Below, piece after piece: positions 15,664-24,614 of a stretch of DNA of 37,501 nt. The stretch comes from an uncultured Phycisphaera sp. Lineage in GTDB: Bacteria > Planctomycetota > Phycisphaerae > Phycisphaerales > SM1A02. How positions within the stretch are numbered: the stretch's first letter is position 1; every line of letters starts with the position of its first letter. Made by a program: the position numbers and the translations under genes. The stretch lies in assembly GCA_937919685.1 (NCBI GenBank), contig CALFOM010000116.1, forward strand, positions 1-37,501, in the 5' to 3' direction. A model generated the notes under the pieces. That model searched no databases. It was not told where the DNA came from and saw only the letters and a list, made by a program, of their open reading frames with translations.

Positions 15664-16397
15664 CCGGAATCGCCGAGGGGTACGATTCGATTCGATCCCG
15701 GATCGAGCAATTCATCAGTGGTCGCGAGCGAACCGTCGGCACGGCTTTGGCGACGGTGGCCGGAGTCCTTCTCCTGCTGATCGTGGTCTGGTGGTTGGGC
15801 TCGAGATGGCGACCGCCACCGAGCATCTTTGATTCACCGGTGGACGACGTGCTCGGCTACCTCGCGCTCGACGACTTCAATCGCCTGAGTCTCGAGGAGC
15901 GGATGCGGTATCTCACGGAATTCGCAGGGAGATTCCAGGGATTCGCGCAAGAGGAATCAGCCTCCGCGGCAGCATTTCTCGCCGGCATCACCGGGCCGAC
16001 TCGCGAGCAGATGCGTCAGAACGCCCGGATCCTGGTGAAGGACGTACTCCTTGAAGGCGCCGAAGGCTATTTCGCGGTTTCAGAAGCAGATCGCGGGAAG
16101 TTCTTGGATGACTGGATGGCCGGTTGGCAGCGAAAGGCCGAGGAGATGATTGGCCAGGGGGCAGGCGAACGATCCAACGAGGAACGGGCGGAGGAGATTC
16201 GCGCCGATGCTCGTGAAGACATGACCCGTGAGCGTGACCCAGATCGCATCCCCGATCTCGACAGTCGGGCCGCGGAACGGTTCATCGGCTTCTGGCAGAG
16301 TGATGTTGATGCGGCGAGCACGCCTCGGGAGCAGGGGCAGATCATTCGTTTTCTCGATGATCTTCGGGTGCACATCGCGAAACCCCCTGGGGCATGA
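15660..16397 (+). CDS. membrane protein of unknown function
   Basis: A 245-residue protein of no family I recognise. It has one membrane helix (about 27-46, rich in Leu/Val/Trp) after a short N-terminal cytoplasmic part with basic residues, and a hydrophilic, mainly helical C-terminal domain of about 195 residues with many Glu, Arg and Asp. No catalytic motif is visible. It overlaps the prepilin gene before it and hrpB after it by 4 bases each, so it is in the same translational unit. That position suggests, without proving, a role connected with the prepilin-like protein. Confidence 0.75.
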   Translation: MTGIAEGYDSIRSRIEQFISGRERTVGTALATVAGVLLLLIVVWWLGSRWRPPPSIFDSPVDDVLGYLALDDFNRLSLEERMRYLTEFAGRFQGFAQEESASAAAFLAGITGPTREQMRQNARILVKDVLLEGAEGYFAVSEADRGKFLDDWMAGWQRKAEEMIGQGAGERSNEERAEEIRADAREDMTRERDPDRIPDLDSRAAERFIGFWQSDVDAASTPREQGQIIRFLDDLRVHIAKPPGA

Positions 16398-18847
16398 GCG
16401 ACTCGTCGGATCCGCTTCCTGCGCTGGAGGCCGTTCCCGCAACGGCAGAAGCGCTCGAACGCAACGAATCCGTGATCGTCGTCGCGCCGCCGGGTACCGG
16501 AAAGAGCACGGCGCTTCCCTCGGCACTTCTTGACCGGATCAGTGGGCGAGTTTTCGTCACGCAGCCGCGGCGGCTCGCGGCACGAATGCTGGCAACCCGC
16601 GTCGCCGAGATTCGGAAAACTCCGATCGGCGAAGAAGTCGGCTTCGCGACGCGAGCCGAACGCCGGGAAGGTCCGAAGACCCGGCTCTGCTATCTGACTG
16701 AAGGTCTTCTCTTGAGGCGACTGTTGGGCAACGGCGGGCCACGCCCCGATGACCTCGTGATTCTTGATGAATTCCACGAGCGGTCGATTGATGCCGACCT
16801 TCTCTTCGGACTGCTTCGGGCCCGCGGCGCCCGGATGCTCGTGACGAGCGCCACGTTGGATTCGACGTCGATCGCCGAGGTGCTGGATGCACGGGTGATC
16901 GAGATCGAGAGTCGGCTTCATTCCGTCGAGATCACCCATCGTCGGGCCCCTTCTGCGGATCCGCTCTGGGAACTGGCGGCGGAAGCCTTGCGGGAAGTTC
17001 TGACCCATCGGGAGGATTCGGGCGACGTCCTGATCTTTATGCCCGGCAGATTCGAGATCGATCGAACGGTGGAAGCCTGTCGGCGGATCGCTTCGAATTG
17101 CAACATTCTGCCGCTGCATGGCGGCTTGCCACCCGCCGCCCAGGATGCGGCGGTGGCGACCGGAGGTCCGAGGAGGATTGTCGTGGCGACCAACATCGCC
17201 GAGACGTCGATCACCATTCCCCGCGTGACCACGGTGATCGACTCCGGTCGAGCCAGAGTCGCCCGATTTGATCGAGATCGCGATCTTGATCGCTTGGTCA
17301 CCGAGCCGATCGATCGATCTGCTGCGACGCAGCGAGCTGGTCGAGCCGGTCGCGTTCGCCCGGGTCGATGCGTGCGGCTGTACACAGAGTCTGAGTTTCT
17401 TCGCCGCCCGCTGCATGGTGAGCCTGCGATGGTTCGTGAAGATCTCTCGGCACCGTTCCTCCTGCTCGTGGCCTCGGGCTTTGATCCACGGTCCTTCCCG
17501 TGGTTGGACCTTCCACGTGCAGAGGCGGCATCTCATGCGCGATCCGTGCTTGCATCGATCGATGCGGTGCGGGATGACGTGGTGACCGAAGATGGTCGAC
17601 GGATCGCGGCAATGCCGGTGCCACCCAGGGTGGGACGATTCCTGCTTGAAGCGAGTCGGCGGGGCGGGGGCCAACTTGCCGCGGCCTGCGGTGCGATCCT
17701 CGGCGAACGGGATGTCGCTCAGCATGTTCCGGCGGCGACGCTTCGGGGATTCCTGAAGTCGGGAGACCCGCGTAGTGATCTGATCGCTCGGGCGAGAATG
17801 CTCATGCGCGGCGATCGAGGAACTTCCGGTCGCGATGGCGGGGCGATGGCGGATGCCAGCCGCTCCGCACGAGATCTGCGTCGGATCATCGGAGACGAGA
17901 GAGAAGGCGACCCCGACGCGATCGGGCCCGCGCTGGTGGCGGCGTTCCCGGATCGGATCGCCCATCGTCGTGATTCGACTCGGGACGAATGCACCCTGCC
18001 CGGCCGGCGAAACGTCGTGCTGTCGCGGACGAGCATGGTTCGCGAAGCAGGCTTTCTGGTCGCGGCGTCGATTCGCGGCGCCGAGAATCGCGGTCGTGGG
18101 ACCACCATTATTGATTTCGCGACACCTCTTGACGAGGCGTTCGCGGTAATGACGCTTGGTGATCGACTGGGCCGGGAAGTCGGTTTCGCGTTCGACCGAG
18201 TCCGTGGGCTGGTCGAGAAGGTCACTGCCCGAACGCTCGACGGCGTTCGGATCGACGAGTCGCGTTCCAGCGTCACGACCGTGGATCGATCCGCCGCCGC
18301 GGGATGTCTGCTTGAGGCGATCGAATGCGGAGAGGCCTCGATTCCTGGCTGGACGGAAGATGTGGATGCGTTCATTGCTCGGGTGGAACACGTCGCGACC
18401 TGGTTCCCGGATGAGGGGATCTCACCGTTGGAGCCGGACGACCTACAAGTACTGCGAGCAGAAATCGTGGGCGGTCGGCATCGGCTTGCGGATCTCCCGG
18501 GGGCCGGGCGAACCCTCGAGATTGTTCGGTCGGGGCTTGAGTGGTCGAAGCTCGATTTTGTGGAACGAATGGCACCAACCCGTCTTCCACTTGGAGGGGG
18601 TCGATTCATCCGCCTCACGTGGCGGCGAGGAGAACCTCCTCGGGGATCGGCGCGGATCGGTGATCTTCTCGGCGTCGAATCAACGCCGGCGGTCGCGGGA
18701 GGGCGGGTTCCGATCGTCTTGGAGATCCTGGCCCCGAATCGGCGTCCGGTGCAGGTCACCGAGGACCTCGCTGGATTCTGGACAAACTCCTATCCGGAAA
18801 TCCGGAAGGAACTTCGGCGGCGGTATCCGAAGCATCCCTGGCCCTAA
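16394..18847 (+). CDS. hrpB: ATP-dependent helicase HrpB
   Basis: An 817-residue DEAH-type helicase of the HrpB family. Motif I is APPGTGKST (31-39), motif II is DEFH (125-128), motif III SAT (152-154), and motif VI QRAGRAGRVRPG (314-325). The C-terminal part ends in RRYPKHPWP, the HrpB hallmark, here at the very C-terminus. HrpB is widespread; its cellular role, thought to involve RNA or ribonucleoprotein work, is unclear. The length matches the family. The start is in an ATGA overlap with the upstream membrane protein gene, so it is probably in the same operon. Confidence 0.95.
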   Translation: MSDSSDPLPALEAVPATAEALERNESVIVVAPPGTGKSTALPSALLDRISGRVFVTQPRRLAARMLATRVAEIRKTPIGEEVGFATRAERREGPKTRLCYLTEGLLLRRLLGNGGPRPDDLVILDEFHERSIDADLLFGLLRARGARMLVTSATLDSTSIAEVLDARVIEIESRLHSVEITHRRAPSADPLWELAAEALREVLTHREDSGDVLIFMPGRFEIDRTVEACRRIASNCNILPLHGGLPPAAQDAAVATGGPRRIVVATNIAETSITIPRVTTVIDSGRARVARFDRDRDLDRLVTEPIDRSAATQRAGRAGRVRPGRCVRLYTESEFLRRPLHGEPAMVREDLSAPFLLLVASGFDPRSFPWLDLPRAEAASHARSVLASIDAVRDDVVTEDGRRIAAMPVPPRVGRFLLEASRRGGGQLAAACGAILGERDVAQHVPAATLRGFLKSGDPRSDLIARARMLMRGDRGTSGRDGGAMADASRSARDLRRIIGDEREGDPDAIGPALVAAFPDRIAHRRDSTRDECTLPGRRNVVLSRTSMVREAGFLVAASIRGAENRGRGTTIIDFATPLDEAFAVMTLGDRLGREVGFAFDRVRGLVEKVTARTLDGVRIDESRSSVTTVDRSAAAGCLLEAIECGEASIPGWTEDVDAFIARVEHVATWFPDEGISPLEPDDLQVLRAEIVGGRHRLADLPGAGRTLEIVRSGLEWSKLDFVERMAPTRLPLGGGRFIRLTWRRGEPPRGSARIGDLLGVESTPAVAGGRVPIVLEILAPNRRPVQVTEDLAGFWTNSYPEIRKELRRRYPKHPWP

Positions 18848-18950
18848 AATCCCTATCGCCCCGAAGAGGTGCCGTTCACCCGGACTCTCCACTGGAGGAG
18901 GTACACTTCGTCACTCATTTTCCGCATCTTGAAGAGTCAGAAATGAAGCG

Positions 18951-19781
18951 ATGTTCGAATTCCTAAAATTTGGTCGCAAGAACAAAATCGACGCCGAGCG
19001 TTCATCCCGGAGCTTCATCCGGGGAACCGCGGACGGTAGTGTCACCGTCGTCAATCTCGAACGGACTGGCTGGACTTTGGATCCGGATGGGAGTGGGCGA
19101 GCGCTCCTGGACCTCAGGCCGGCCTCGGTCAGCGAGGTCTTCGACGAGAAGGATCACGAGGACGGACTTCGCGGAGGTTTTCTGCGGCTTGGTCGCGAGA
19201 GCACCGAGTGTCGTCTGCTTCGTTCTGCGATCGACCGCCGGACGCCGGTGATCATGATTTACCCGGGAATCGCTCGAATGCGAGGGGTCGCCAGTGAACT
19301 CTTCGAAGAGTTCCTCAAGCGGAGATTCAAGGTGGAGAGTCGTGATCTCGACGCGATCAAGATTTACGCGGCGCCGGTTCGACCCGATGCGCATCGATTC
19401 GTCCGTAAGTTCCGAGGTCTGGGTGCTGACCAGGTCGTCTGCAATCTCACTGGTGAAGCCTTCAAGTATCTCCACTTGTACAAGGACGATCGGGATGTGA
19501 CGATCGACGCGGTGGACTCCGAATGGCCCATCGGGAGCGATGCGGATGACGACGCCTTCATTGATCTGATCGAGAAGGCGATTCGGGGCATGGACACGGA
19601 ATATTTCGACCGTCTTCGTCAGGCGATTGCGGCCCGCACGCTGCTCCTTCTTCTGCCCGAAGAGCGACGCCAACGAATGGCGGTTTTGGGGACGGCCGGG
19701 CGACTTCTACTCCAGGCACCGGGTGGTGAGATCGACCTCGGTTGCGGGAATGCGATGCACCTTTTTCGATCGCGGGCCTGA
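18951..19781 (+). CDS. conserved-looking protein of unknown function
   Basis: A 276-residue cytoplasmic protein with no signal peptide or membrane helix and no family I recognise. Its N-terminus is short and basic (FGRKNK). The rest alternates strands and helices and carries a 'RTPVIMIYPGIARMRG' stretch and an acidic segment (DSEWPIGSDADDD, about 190-202). The frame is open throughout with normal codon use. TACACT at 18902-18907 may belong to a promoter but has no good -35. A short terminator-like hairpin follows the gene. Confidence 0.65.
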   Translation: MFEFLKFGRKNKIDAERSSRSFIRGTADGSVTVVNLERTGWTLDPDGSGRALLDLRPASVSEVFDEKDHEDGLRGGFLRLGRESTECRLLRSAIDRRTPVIMIYPGIARMRGVASELFEEFLKRRFKVESRDLDAIKIYAAPVRPDAHRFVRKFRGLGADQVVCNLTGEAFKYLHLYKDDRDVTIDAVDSEWPIGSDADDDAFIDLIEKAIRGMDTEYFDRLRQAIAARTLLLLLPEERRQRMAVLGTAGRLLLQAPGGEIDLGCGNAMHLFRSRA

Positions 19782-19797
19782 AAAAACAGGTTTTCTT
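19777..19797 (+). terminator. weak hairpin with T tract
   Basis: CCTG (19777-19780) and CAGG (19787-19790) enclose six A residues and are followed by TTTTCTT. The stem is only 4 bp and overlaps the stop codon of the upstream gene, so termination would be modest. Confidence 0.35.
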
Positions 19798-19835
19798 CGT
19801 AACTCCATGATTCACAGGAAGTTGCGACCTTGGAT

Positions 19836-19864
19836 TTGATCCCCGTAAACGTGATCGCTACACT
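19836..19864 (+). promoter_or_regulatory. candidate promoter of folC, possibly leaderless
   Basis: TTGATC (19836-19841) and TACACT (19859-19864) are separated by exactly 17 bases. The expected start of transcription, about 7 bases after the -10, falls on or next to the A of the folC ATG (19871), and no ribosome binding site is visible there. A leaderless message is thus a reasonable inference. Confidence 0.4.
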
Positions 19865-19870
19865 CTACGA

Positions 19871-21571
19871 ATGCCAGCAAAGAAATCGCGTCGCGGTGGC
19901 GGCGAATCCTCCGGGAAGCGGTCTGAAGACCGCACCACCCCCTCTGACATGACGTCAGAGGCTGTCGGGGCCACGACGGCCGGTGTTCCATCCGAAGTGA
20001 CCTCTGAAAGGCCGTCAGTAACCAAGAAATCCACCGCCAAGAAGAGTCCGTCGAAGAAATCGACGGCCAAGCCATCAGTGATCGCCTCTTCCAAGGCTTC
20101 CACTTCCAAGGCTTCCTCTTCCAAGGCTTCAAGTAAGAAGCCATCCGAGGTGCTCACCGAAGCCAAGACGGATGTCGTCAGTTCCCCTGATCCGGCCGAA
20201 CGGATCGGTACCTATCACTCCGCCGTCAAGTGGTTGCTCGAACTGACCGACGTCGAACGGCAGCGAGTCGTCCGGTACGACGAGGACGGCGATTTCAAAC
20301 TCGATCGAATGAGGTCGCTGCTTGCCGCGTTGGGGGATCCCCAGGACCAGTTCCGGGCGGTTCACATCGCCGGAACCAACGGCAAGGGTTCGACCAGCGC
20401 GATGATGAGCGCCATGCTCCGCAAGTGCGGGTACGGCGTTGGTGAGTTCTCAAGTCCGCACCTCATCGACATGCGTGAACGCGTCTCGATCAACGGCCAG
20501 CGGATCACCAAGAATGATTTCACCGAGTTGATGAAGACCATCGCCAGAGCAGGGGTGGAGATCGGTGAGCAACCGACATTCTTCGAAGCAATCACCGCGA
20601 TCGCATTCATGCACTTCGCGGCTCAGGCAGTCGATATCGCGATCATCGAAGTCGGACTCGGAGGGCGACTGGACGCCACCAATGTGATCATGCCGGTCTT
20701 GAGCATCATCACGGAGATCCAACTCGATCACACGCGGATTCTCGGCAACACGATTGAGAAGATCGCGATCGAAAAGGCCGGGATCATCAAGCCCGGAGTC
20801 CCCGTGATCACTCGGGAGCAGCATCCGGATGCGGACCGCGTGCTTCGTGCGAAGGCGGAGGAACTCGGAGCCACGATCCGCGTGATCAACAAAGAGATCG
20901 AGTTCAGCAACCGGTTCTGCTCCACCGTCGAACTCGGTCCTCACAACCGCGTCTGTCTCTACACGGAGACGAGTCGGCTCGAGCATCTTCCGGTGCCTCT
21001 TCCCGGCGAACACCAGGCGTTCAACTGCGGCCTCGCGTTGGCGGCGGTCGACCATCTGAAGTCGATCGGATTCGAATGCCCGGAGTCTGTGGTGACCGAG
21101 GGACTGGAAGAGACCCAGAACCCCGGTCGGATGCAACTGGTCTGGGATCGACCACGAATTCTGGTCGACGGCGCACACAACCCCGACGCCGTGACCGCGT
21201 TGATGCGATGCGTCGGTGCCCACGTTCCCTACGACTCGATGGTCTGCATCTTCGGATGCTCGCAGGACAAGGACATCGATTCTCTGTTGGATCGGATCAA
21301 CCTCGGCGCGGACAAGGTCATCTTCACGAAAGCGTCGCGGAACTCCCGTGCAGCGGAGCCCGAAGATCTGCGCCGACGTTTCACGGAGCGGAGCGGGAAG
21401 ATGTGCCAGACCTCGCCAACCATTCAAGAAGCCCTTGAACTGGCGGCCAGGGCTGTGAGTCGTGAGGACCTCATCTGCGTGACCGGGAGTTTCTACCTCG
21501 TCGGCGAGACGATGAAGTATCTCGAAGCGCTCAGAAAACAGCGACAGGAAGCGGGAATTCCCGTCGGCTGA
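19871..21571 (+). CDS. folC: folylpolyglutamate/dihydrofolate synthase
   Basis: FolC adds glutamate to dihydropteroate and/or tetrahydrofolates with ATP. The 566-residue product has the Mur-ligase-type P-loop GTNGKGST (168-175), the SSPHL segment shortly after (about 196-200), the 'LDHTRILG' and 'EKAGIIKPGVP' motifs, the PGEHQAFN segment, and the C-terminal NPGRMQ and DGAHNPDA motifs. The usual length is near 430; the extra 110 residues are an N-terminal Lys/Ser/Thr-rich tail including the near-perfect repeat SKAST-SKASS-SKASS (74-88). The tail is low in hydrophobic residues and likely disordered. No internal start with a good ribosome binding site is obvious, but an internal start removing the tail cannot be excluded. 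pabB, an earlier folate gene, is 11 kb away. Confidence 0.93.
   Translation: MPAKKSRRGGGESSGKRSEDRTTPSDMTSEAVGATTAGVPSEVTSERPSVTKKSTAKKSPSKKSTAKPSVIASSKASTSKASSSKASSKKPSEVLTEAKTDVVSSPDPAERIGTYHSAVKWLLELTDVERQRVVRYDEDGDFKLDRMRSLLAALGDPQDQFRAVHIAGTNGKGSTSAMMSAMLRKCGYGVGEFSSPHLIDMRERVSINGQRITKNDFTELMKTIARAGVEIGEQPTFFEAITAIAFMHFAAQAVDIAIIEVGLGGRLDATNVIMPVLSIITEIQLDHTRILGNTIEKIAIEKAGIIKPGVPVITREQHPDADRVLRAKAEELGATIRVINKEIEFSNRFCSTVELGPHNRVCLYTETSRLEHLPVPLPGEHQAFNCGLALAAVDHLKSIGFECPESVVTEGLEETQNPGRMQLVWDRPRILVDGAHNPDAVTALMRCVGAHVPYDSMVCIFGCSQDKDIDSLLDRINLGADKVIFTKASRNSRAAEPEDLRRRFTERSGKMCQTSPTIQEALELAARAVSREDLICVTGSFYLVGETMKYLEALRKQRQEAGIPVG
20090..20134 (+). repeat. 15-bp tandem repeat in folC
   Basis: Three 15-bp units (TCCAAGGCTTCCACT and variants) lie in frame and encode SKAST/SKASS pentapeptides. 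As an in-frame repeat it can gain or lose units without disrupting the gene. Confidence 0.75.
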
Positions 21572-21587
21572 TCGAAAGAAGTTTCGA
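21572..21587 (+). other. hairpin right after folC
   Basis: TCGAAA (21572-21577) and TTTCGA (21582-21587) form a perfect 6-bp stem with a GAAG tetraloop directly after the folC stop. No T tract follows; it is a stability element or weak terminator at most. Confidence 0.35.
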
Positions 21588-21701
21588 GAAGCCCGAAATT
21601 CGATCGCCGGTCCGGATGAATCCCGGGCGGGCGTCCGTATCATCCGAATTCCGTTTCGTTCAGCGGTTACTCCCCGATCCCGCACTCCCGGAGCAGCATC
21701 G

Positions 21702-24614
21702 ATGAACCCTCCCCCGGACGCCAATCGGCCCGCCGCCGACGGTCACGCCGAAGCCCCCCGAAGTCGTTACGACGCACGGATGGCGGCCGACATCGAAGAG
21801 CGATGGCAGGACGTCTGGGATCGAACGGATGCCTATCGAACGCCGAATCCGGGCGATCCGGACTTCGACGCCTCGAAGCCAAAATTCTACTGTCTCGACA
21901 TGTTCCCCTATCCCTCCGGCGCGGGCCTGCACGTCGGGCATCCCGAGGGTTACACCGCGACCGACATCCTCTGTCGATACAAGCGGATGCGCGGCTTCAA
22001 CGTTCTTCATCCGATGGGATTCGACGCGTTCGGCCTCCCCGCGGAACAGTACGCGGTACAGACGGGCGTCCATCCTCGCGAAACGACTCAGGCCGCGATG
22101 GACAATTTTCGTCGGCAATTGAAGCGATTCGGATTCAGTTACGACTGGTCGCGGGAATTCGCGACGATCGACCCCGACTATTACCGCTGGACCCAGTGGA
22201 TCTGGTTAAAGGCGTACGACTCTTGGTTCGACCCTGAACTGAAACGGGCCAGACCGATCAAAGAACTCGAGACCGCACTCGACGATGGCACTCGCGTCCC
22301 GACCGACGCCGATGATGATCCGCTCGACTGGTCGGGCATGGACGCAGGCACCCGGCGTCGATACCTCGACGATCATCGACTGGCGTATCTCGGAGAGCAT
22401 TCGGTCAACTGGTGCCCGAAACTCGGGACGGTTTTGGCCAACGAGGAGGTAATCGGCGGTCGCAGCGAACGTGGCGGGCATCCGGTCACGCGAAAACCAC
22501 TTCGACAATGGATGTTCCGGATCACCTCCTACGCCCCGCGGCTCCTCGATGACCTTGAATTGATCAAGTGGCCGGAATCGACGCGGATCATGCAACGCGA
22601 ATGGATCGGTCGCAGCGAGGGCGCGCTGGTGAGATTCGAGGTGGAAGGTCGAGCGGAAACCCTCGACGTCTTCACGACCCGGCCGGACACGCTCTTCGGT
22701 GCGACCTACATGGTGGTCGCTCCCGAGCATCCTCTGGTCGACGAGGTGATCGCGGCCGACGCCGAACCGTTGATCACCGAATACGTGGCAGTGGCGAGGA
22801 ACCGCGCCGATGTCGATCGCATGGCGGATTCGAAGGAGAAGACCGGTGTCTTCACCGGTCGACATGCCACGAACCCCGCCACCGGCGAGCGGATCCCGAT
22901 CTGGACCGCCGACTATGTCCTCGTCGGTTACGGGACGGGGGCGATCATGGCGGTTCCGGCGCATGATCAGCGAGATTTCGAGTTTGCCCGGACCTTCGAT
23001 CTTCCAATCCGCCAAGTCGTCGCCGAAACGGGCGCCCCAGCAGTCGACTGCGGCGACTGGGATGCGGCTCGCGGTGGTGATGGCGTCGTGGTGAACAGTG
23101 ACAACGGCGATCTCCGTCTTGACGGTCTCGGTACGTCCGAGGCGAAGGTCGCGATTATCGACTGGCTGGAATCGAGTCGTCGAGGCCGCCGTCGAACGAA
23201 CTTCAAGCTTCGCGATTGGCTGTTTAGCCGGCAGCGATACTGGGGCGAACCGTTTCCCGTGGTTTTCGACGACATGGGAAACCACTATCCCGTGGCCGAT
23301 GCGGCCCTGCCGGTTCTTCTTCCGGATCTCGAGGACTATGAGCCCATCGAGAGCGATGAACCGACGCCGCCGCTCGGCAAGGCCGTCGACTGGGTGCGGA
23401 CGACGGCGGGCGCCGCAGGAGTCGATCCCGCGATTCTCCCGGCGGACACGCCGGTTCGACGCGAGATCAACACGATGCCTGGCTGGGCAGGTTCATGCTG
23501 GTATTACCTTCGCTATTGCGATCCCGGGAACACCAGTCGATTCGCATCGAAGGAGGCGGAGGCGTACTGGATGCTCTCCGATCGAGAGACCGGCAAGGGC
23601 GAGCGGTCGTGCTCGCCGGGCGAAGAGTCTTTCGACGCGACGCGACATCACGTGGGTGGCGTCGATCTCTACGTGGGCGGTGCAGAACATGCGGTGTTGC
23701 ATCTTCTCTACGCCCGCTTCTGGCACAAAATCCTCTTCGATCTCGGCGAAGTCTCCACACCCGAGCCGGTGGGGCGTCTCTTCCATCAAGGAATGATCAC
23801 AAGTTTCGCCTTCAAGAGACCGGACGGATCACTGGTCCCGGTCGACGAAGTCCAGGAAGAAGAGAATGAGACGCCGATCGAGATCGCGACCGGCGAAGCC
23901 GTCGAACGCATCGTCGCGAAGATGTCCAAGTCGCTCCGCAACGTGATCAATCCGGATGATGTCATCGCCGAGTACGGCGCCGACACCTTCCGACTCTACG
24001 AGATGGCGATGGGGCCACTCGAAGCCTCGAAGCCCTGGAATACCCGCGACATCGTCGGCGTTTATCGTTTTCTGCAGCGTGCCTGGCGACTCGCCATCGA
24101 CGAGTCGACGGGTGAACTTCGGTTGAGGGAGTCGCCAGATGGGGATGTCGAGCGATCGCTTCATCGAACGATCTCTAAGGTCGGTGAGGACGTCGAGCGA
24201 TTGTCCTTCAACACCGCCATTGCGGCGATGATCGAGTTCGTGAACGTCGCGACCGGCGTCGGGGTCACCGCCGACCAGCTGTATCGATTCAATCTCATGC
24301 TCTCGCCCTTTACGCCGCACTTCGGGGAGGAGATCAACGCTCGACTCGAGGCCGCGGGCGAGATTCGCGGAAGCGTCGTGACGGCGCAGTGGCCCACCTT
24401 CGATCCGGCGCTCCTTCAAGACGAGTCGATCGAGATCCCGGTCCAGGTGCTTGGGAAGGTTCGAAGCCGCATCACCGTCGCAGCCGATGCCGATGCGGAA
24501 ACACTGAAAGCCGCGGCCCTCGCCGACGAACGCATCAAGGCGCTGATTGAGGGGAAGACGGTCCGGAAAGTGGTGGTGATTCCCGGCAAACTCGTGAACG
24601 TGGTGGCGAACTAA
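21702..24614 (+). CDS. leuS: leucyl-tRNA synthetase
   Basis: LeuRS charges tRNA(Leu) with leucine and edits misacylated products. The 970-residue protein has the HIGH motif as HVGH (77-80) in the 'PYPSGAGLHVGH' context, the CP1 editing domain with 'TTRPDTLFGATYMVV' and 'YGTGAIMAVPAHDQRD', and the KMSKS motif (about 740-744) followed by the anticodon-binding domain and a C-terminal domain. It is longer than the bacterial average (about 860). The extra length includes an N-terminal extension and insertions, among them one before the KMSKS motif. GGAG precedes the start. The stop overlaps the next gene by one base (TAATG). Confidence 0.97.
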   Translation: MNPPPDANRPAADGHAEAPRSRYDARMAADIEERWQDVWDRTDAYRTPNPGDPDFDASKPKFYCLDMFPYPSGAGLHVGHPEGYTATDILCRYKRMRGFNVLHPMGFDAFGLPAEQYAVQTGVHPRETTQAAMDNFRRQLKRFGFSYDWSREFATIDPDYYRWTQWIWLKAYDSWFDPELKRARPIKELETALDDGTRVPTDADDDPLDWSGMDAGTRRRYLDDHRLAYLGEHSVNWCPKLGTVLANEEVIGGRSERGGHPVTRKPLRQWMFRITSYAPRLLDDLELIKWPESTRIMQREWIGRSEGALVRFEVEGRAETLDVFTTRPDTLFGATYMVVAPEHPLVDEVIAADAEPLITEYVAVARNRADVDRMADSKEKTGVFTGRHATNPATGERIPIWTADYVLVGYGTGAIMAVPAHDQRDFEFARTFDLPIRQVVAETGAPAVDCGDWDAARGGDGVVVNSDNGDLRLDGLGTSEAKVAIIDWLESSRRGRRRTNFKLRDWLFSRQRYWGEPFPVVFDDMGNHYPVADAALPVLLPDLEDYEPIESDEPTPPLGKAVDWVRTTAGAAGVDPAILPADTPVRREINTMPGWAGSCWYYLRYCDPGNTSRFASKEAEAYWMLSDRETGKGERSCSPGEESFDATRHHVGGVDLYVGGAEHAVLHLLYARFWHKILFDLGEVSTPEPVGRLFHQGMITSFAFKRPDGSLVPVDEVQEEENETPIEIATGEAVERIVAKMSKSLRNVINPDDVIAEYGADTFRLYEMAMGPLEASKPWNTRDIVGVYRFLQRAWRLAIDESTGELRLRESPDGDVERSLHRTISKVGEDVERLSFNTAIAAMIEFVNVATGVGVTADQLYRFNLMLSPFTPHFGEEINARLEAAGEIRGSVVTAQWPTFDPALLQDESIEIPVQVLGKVRSRITVAADADAETLKAAALADERIKALIEGKTVRKVVVIPGKLVNVVAN

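Noticed and set aside
16067-18391. 774-codon minus-strand frame antisense to hrpB
   Set aside because: hrpB on the plus strand has complete helicase motifs; the antisense product is Arg/His/Pro-rich with no domain.
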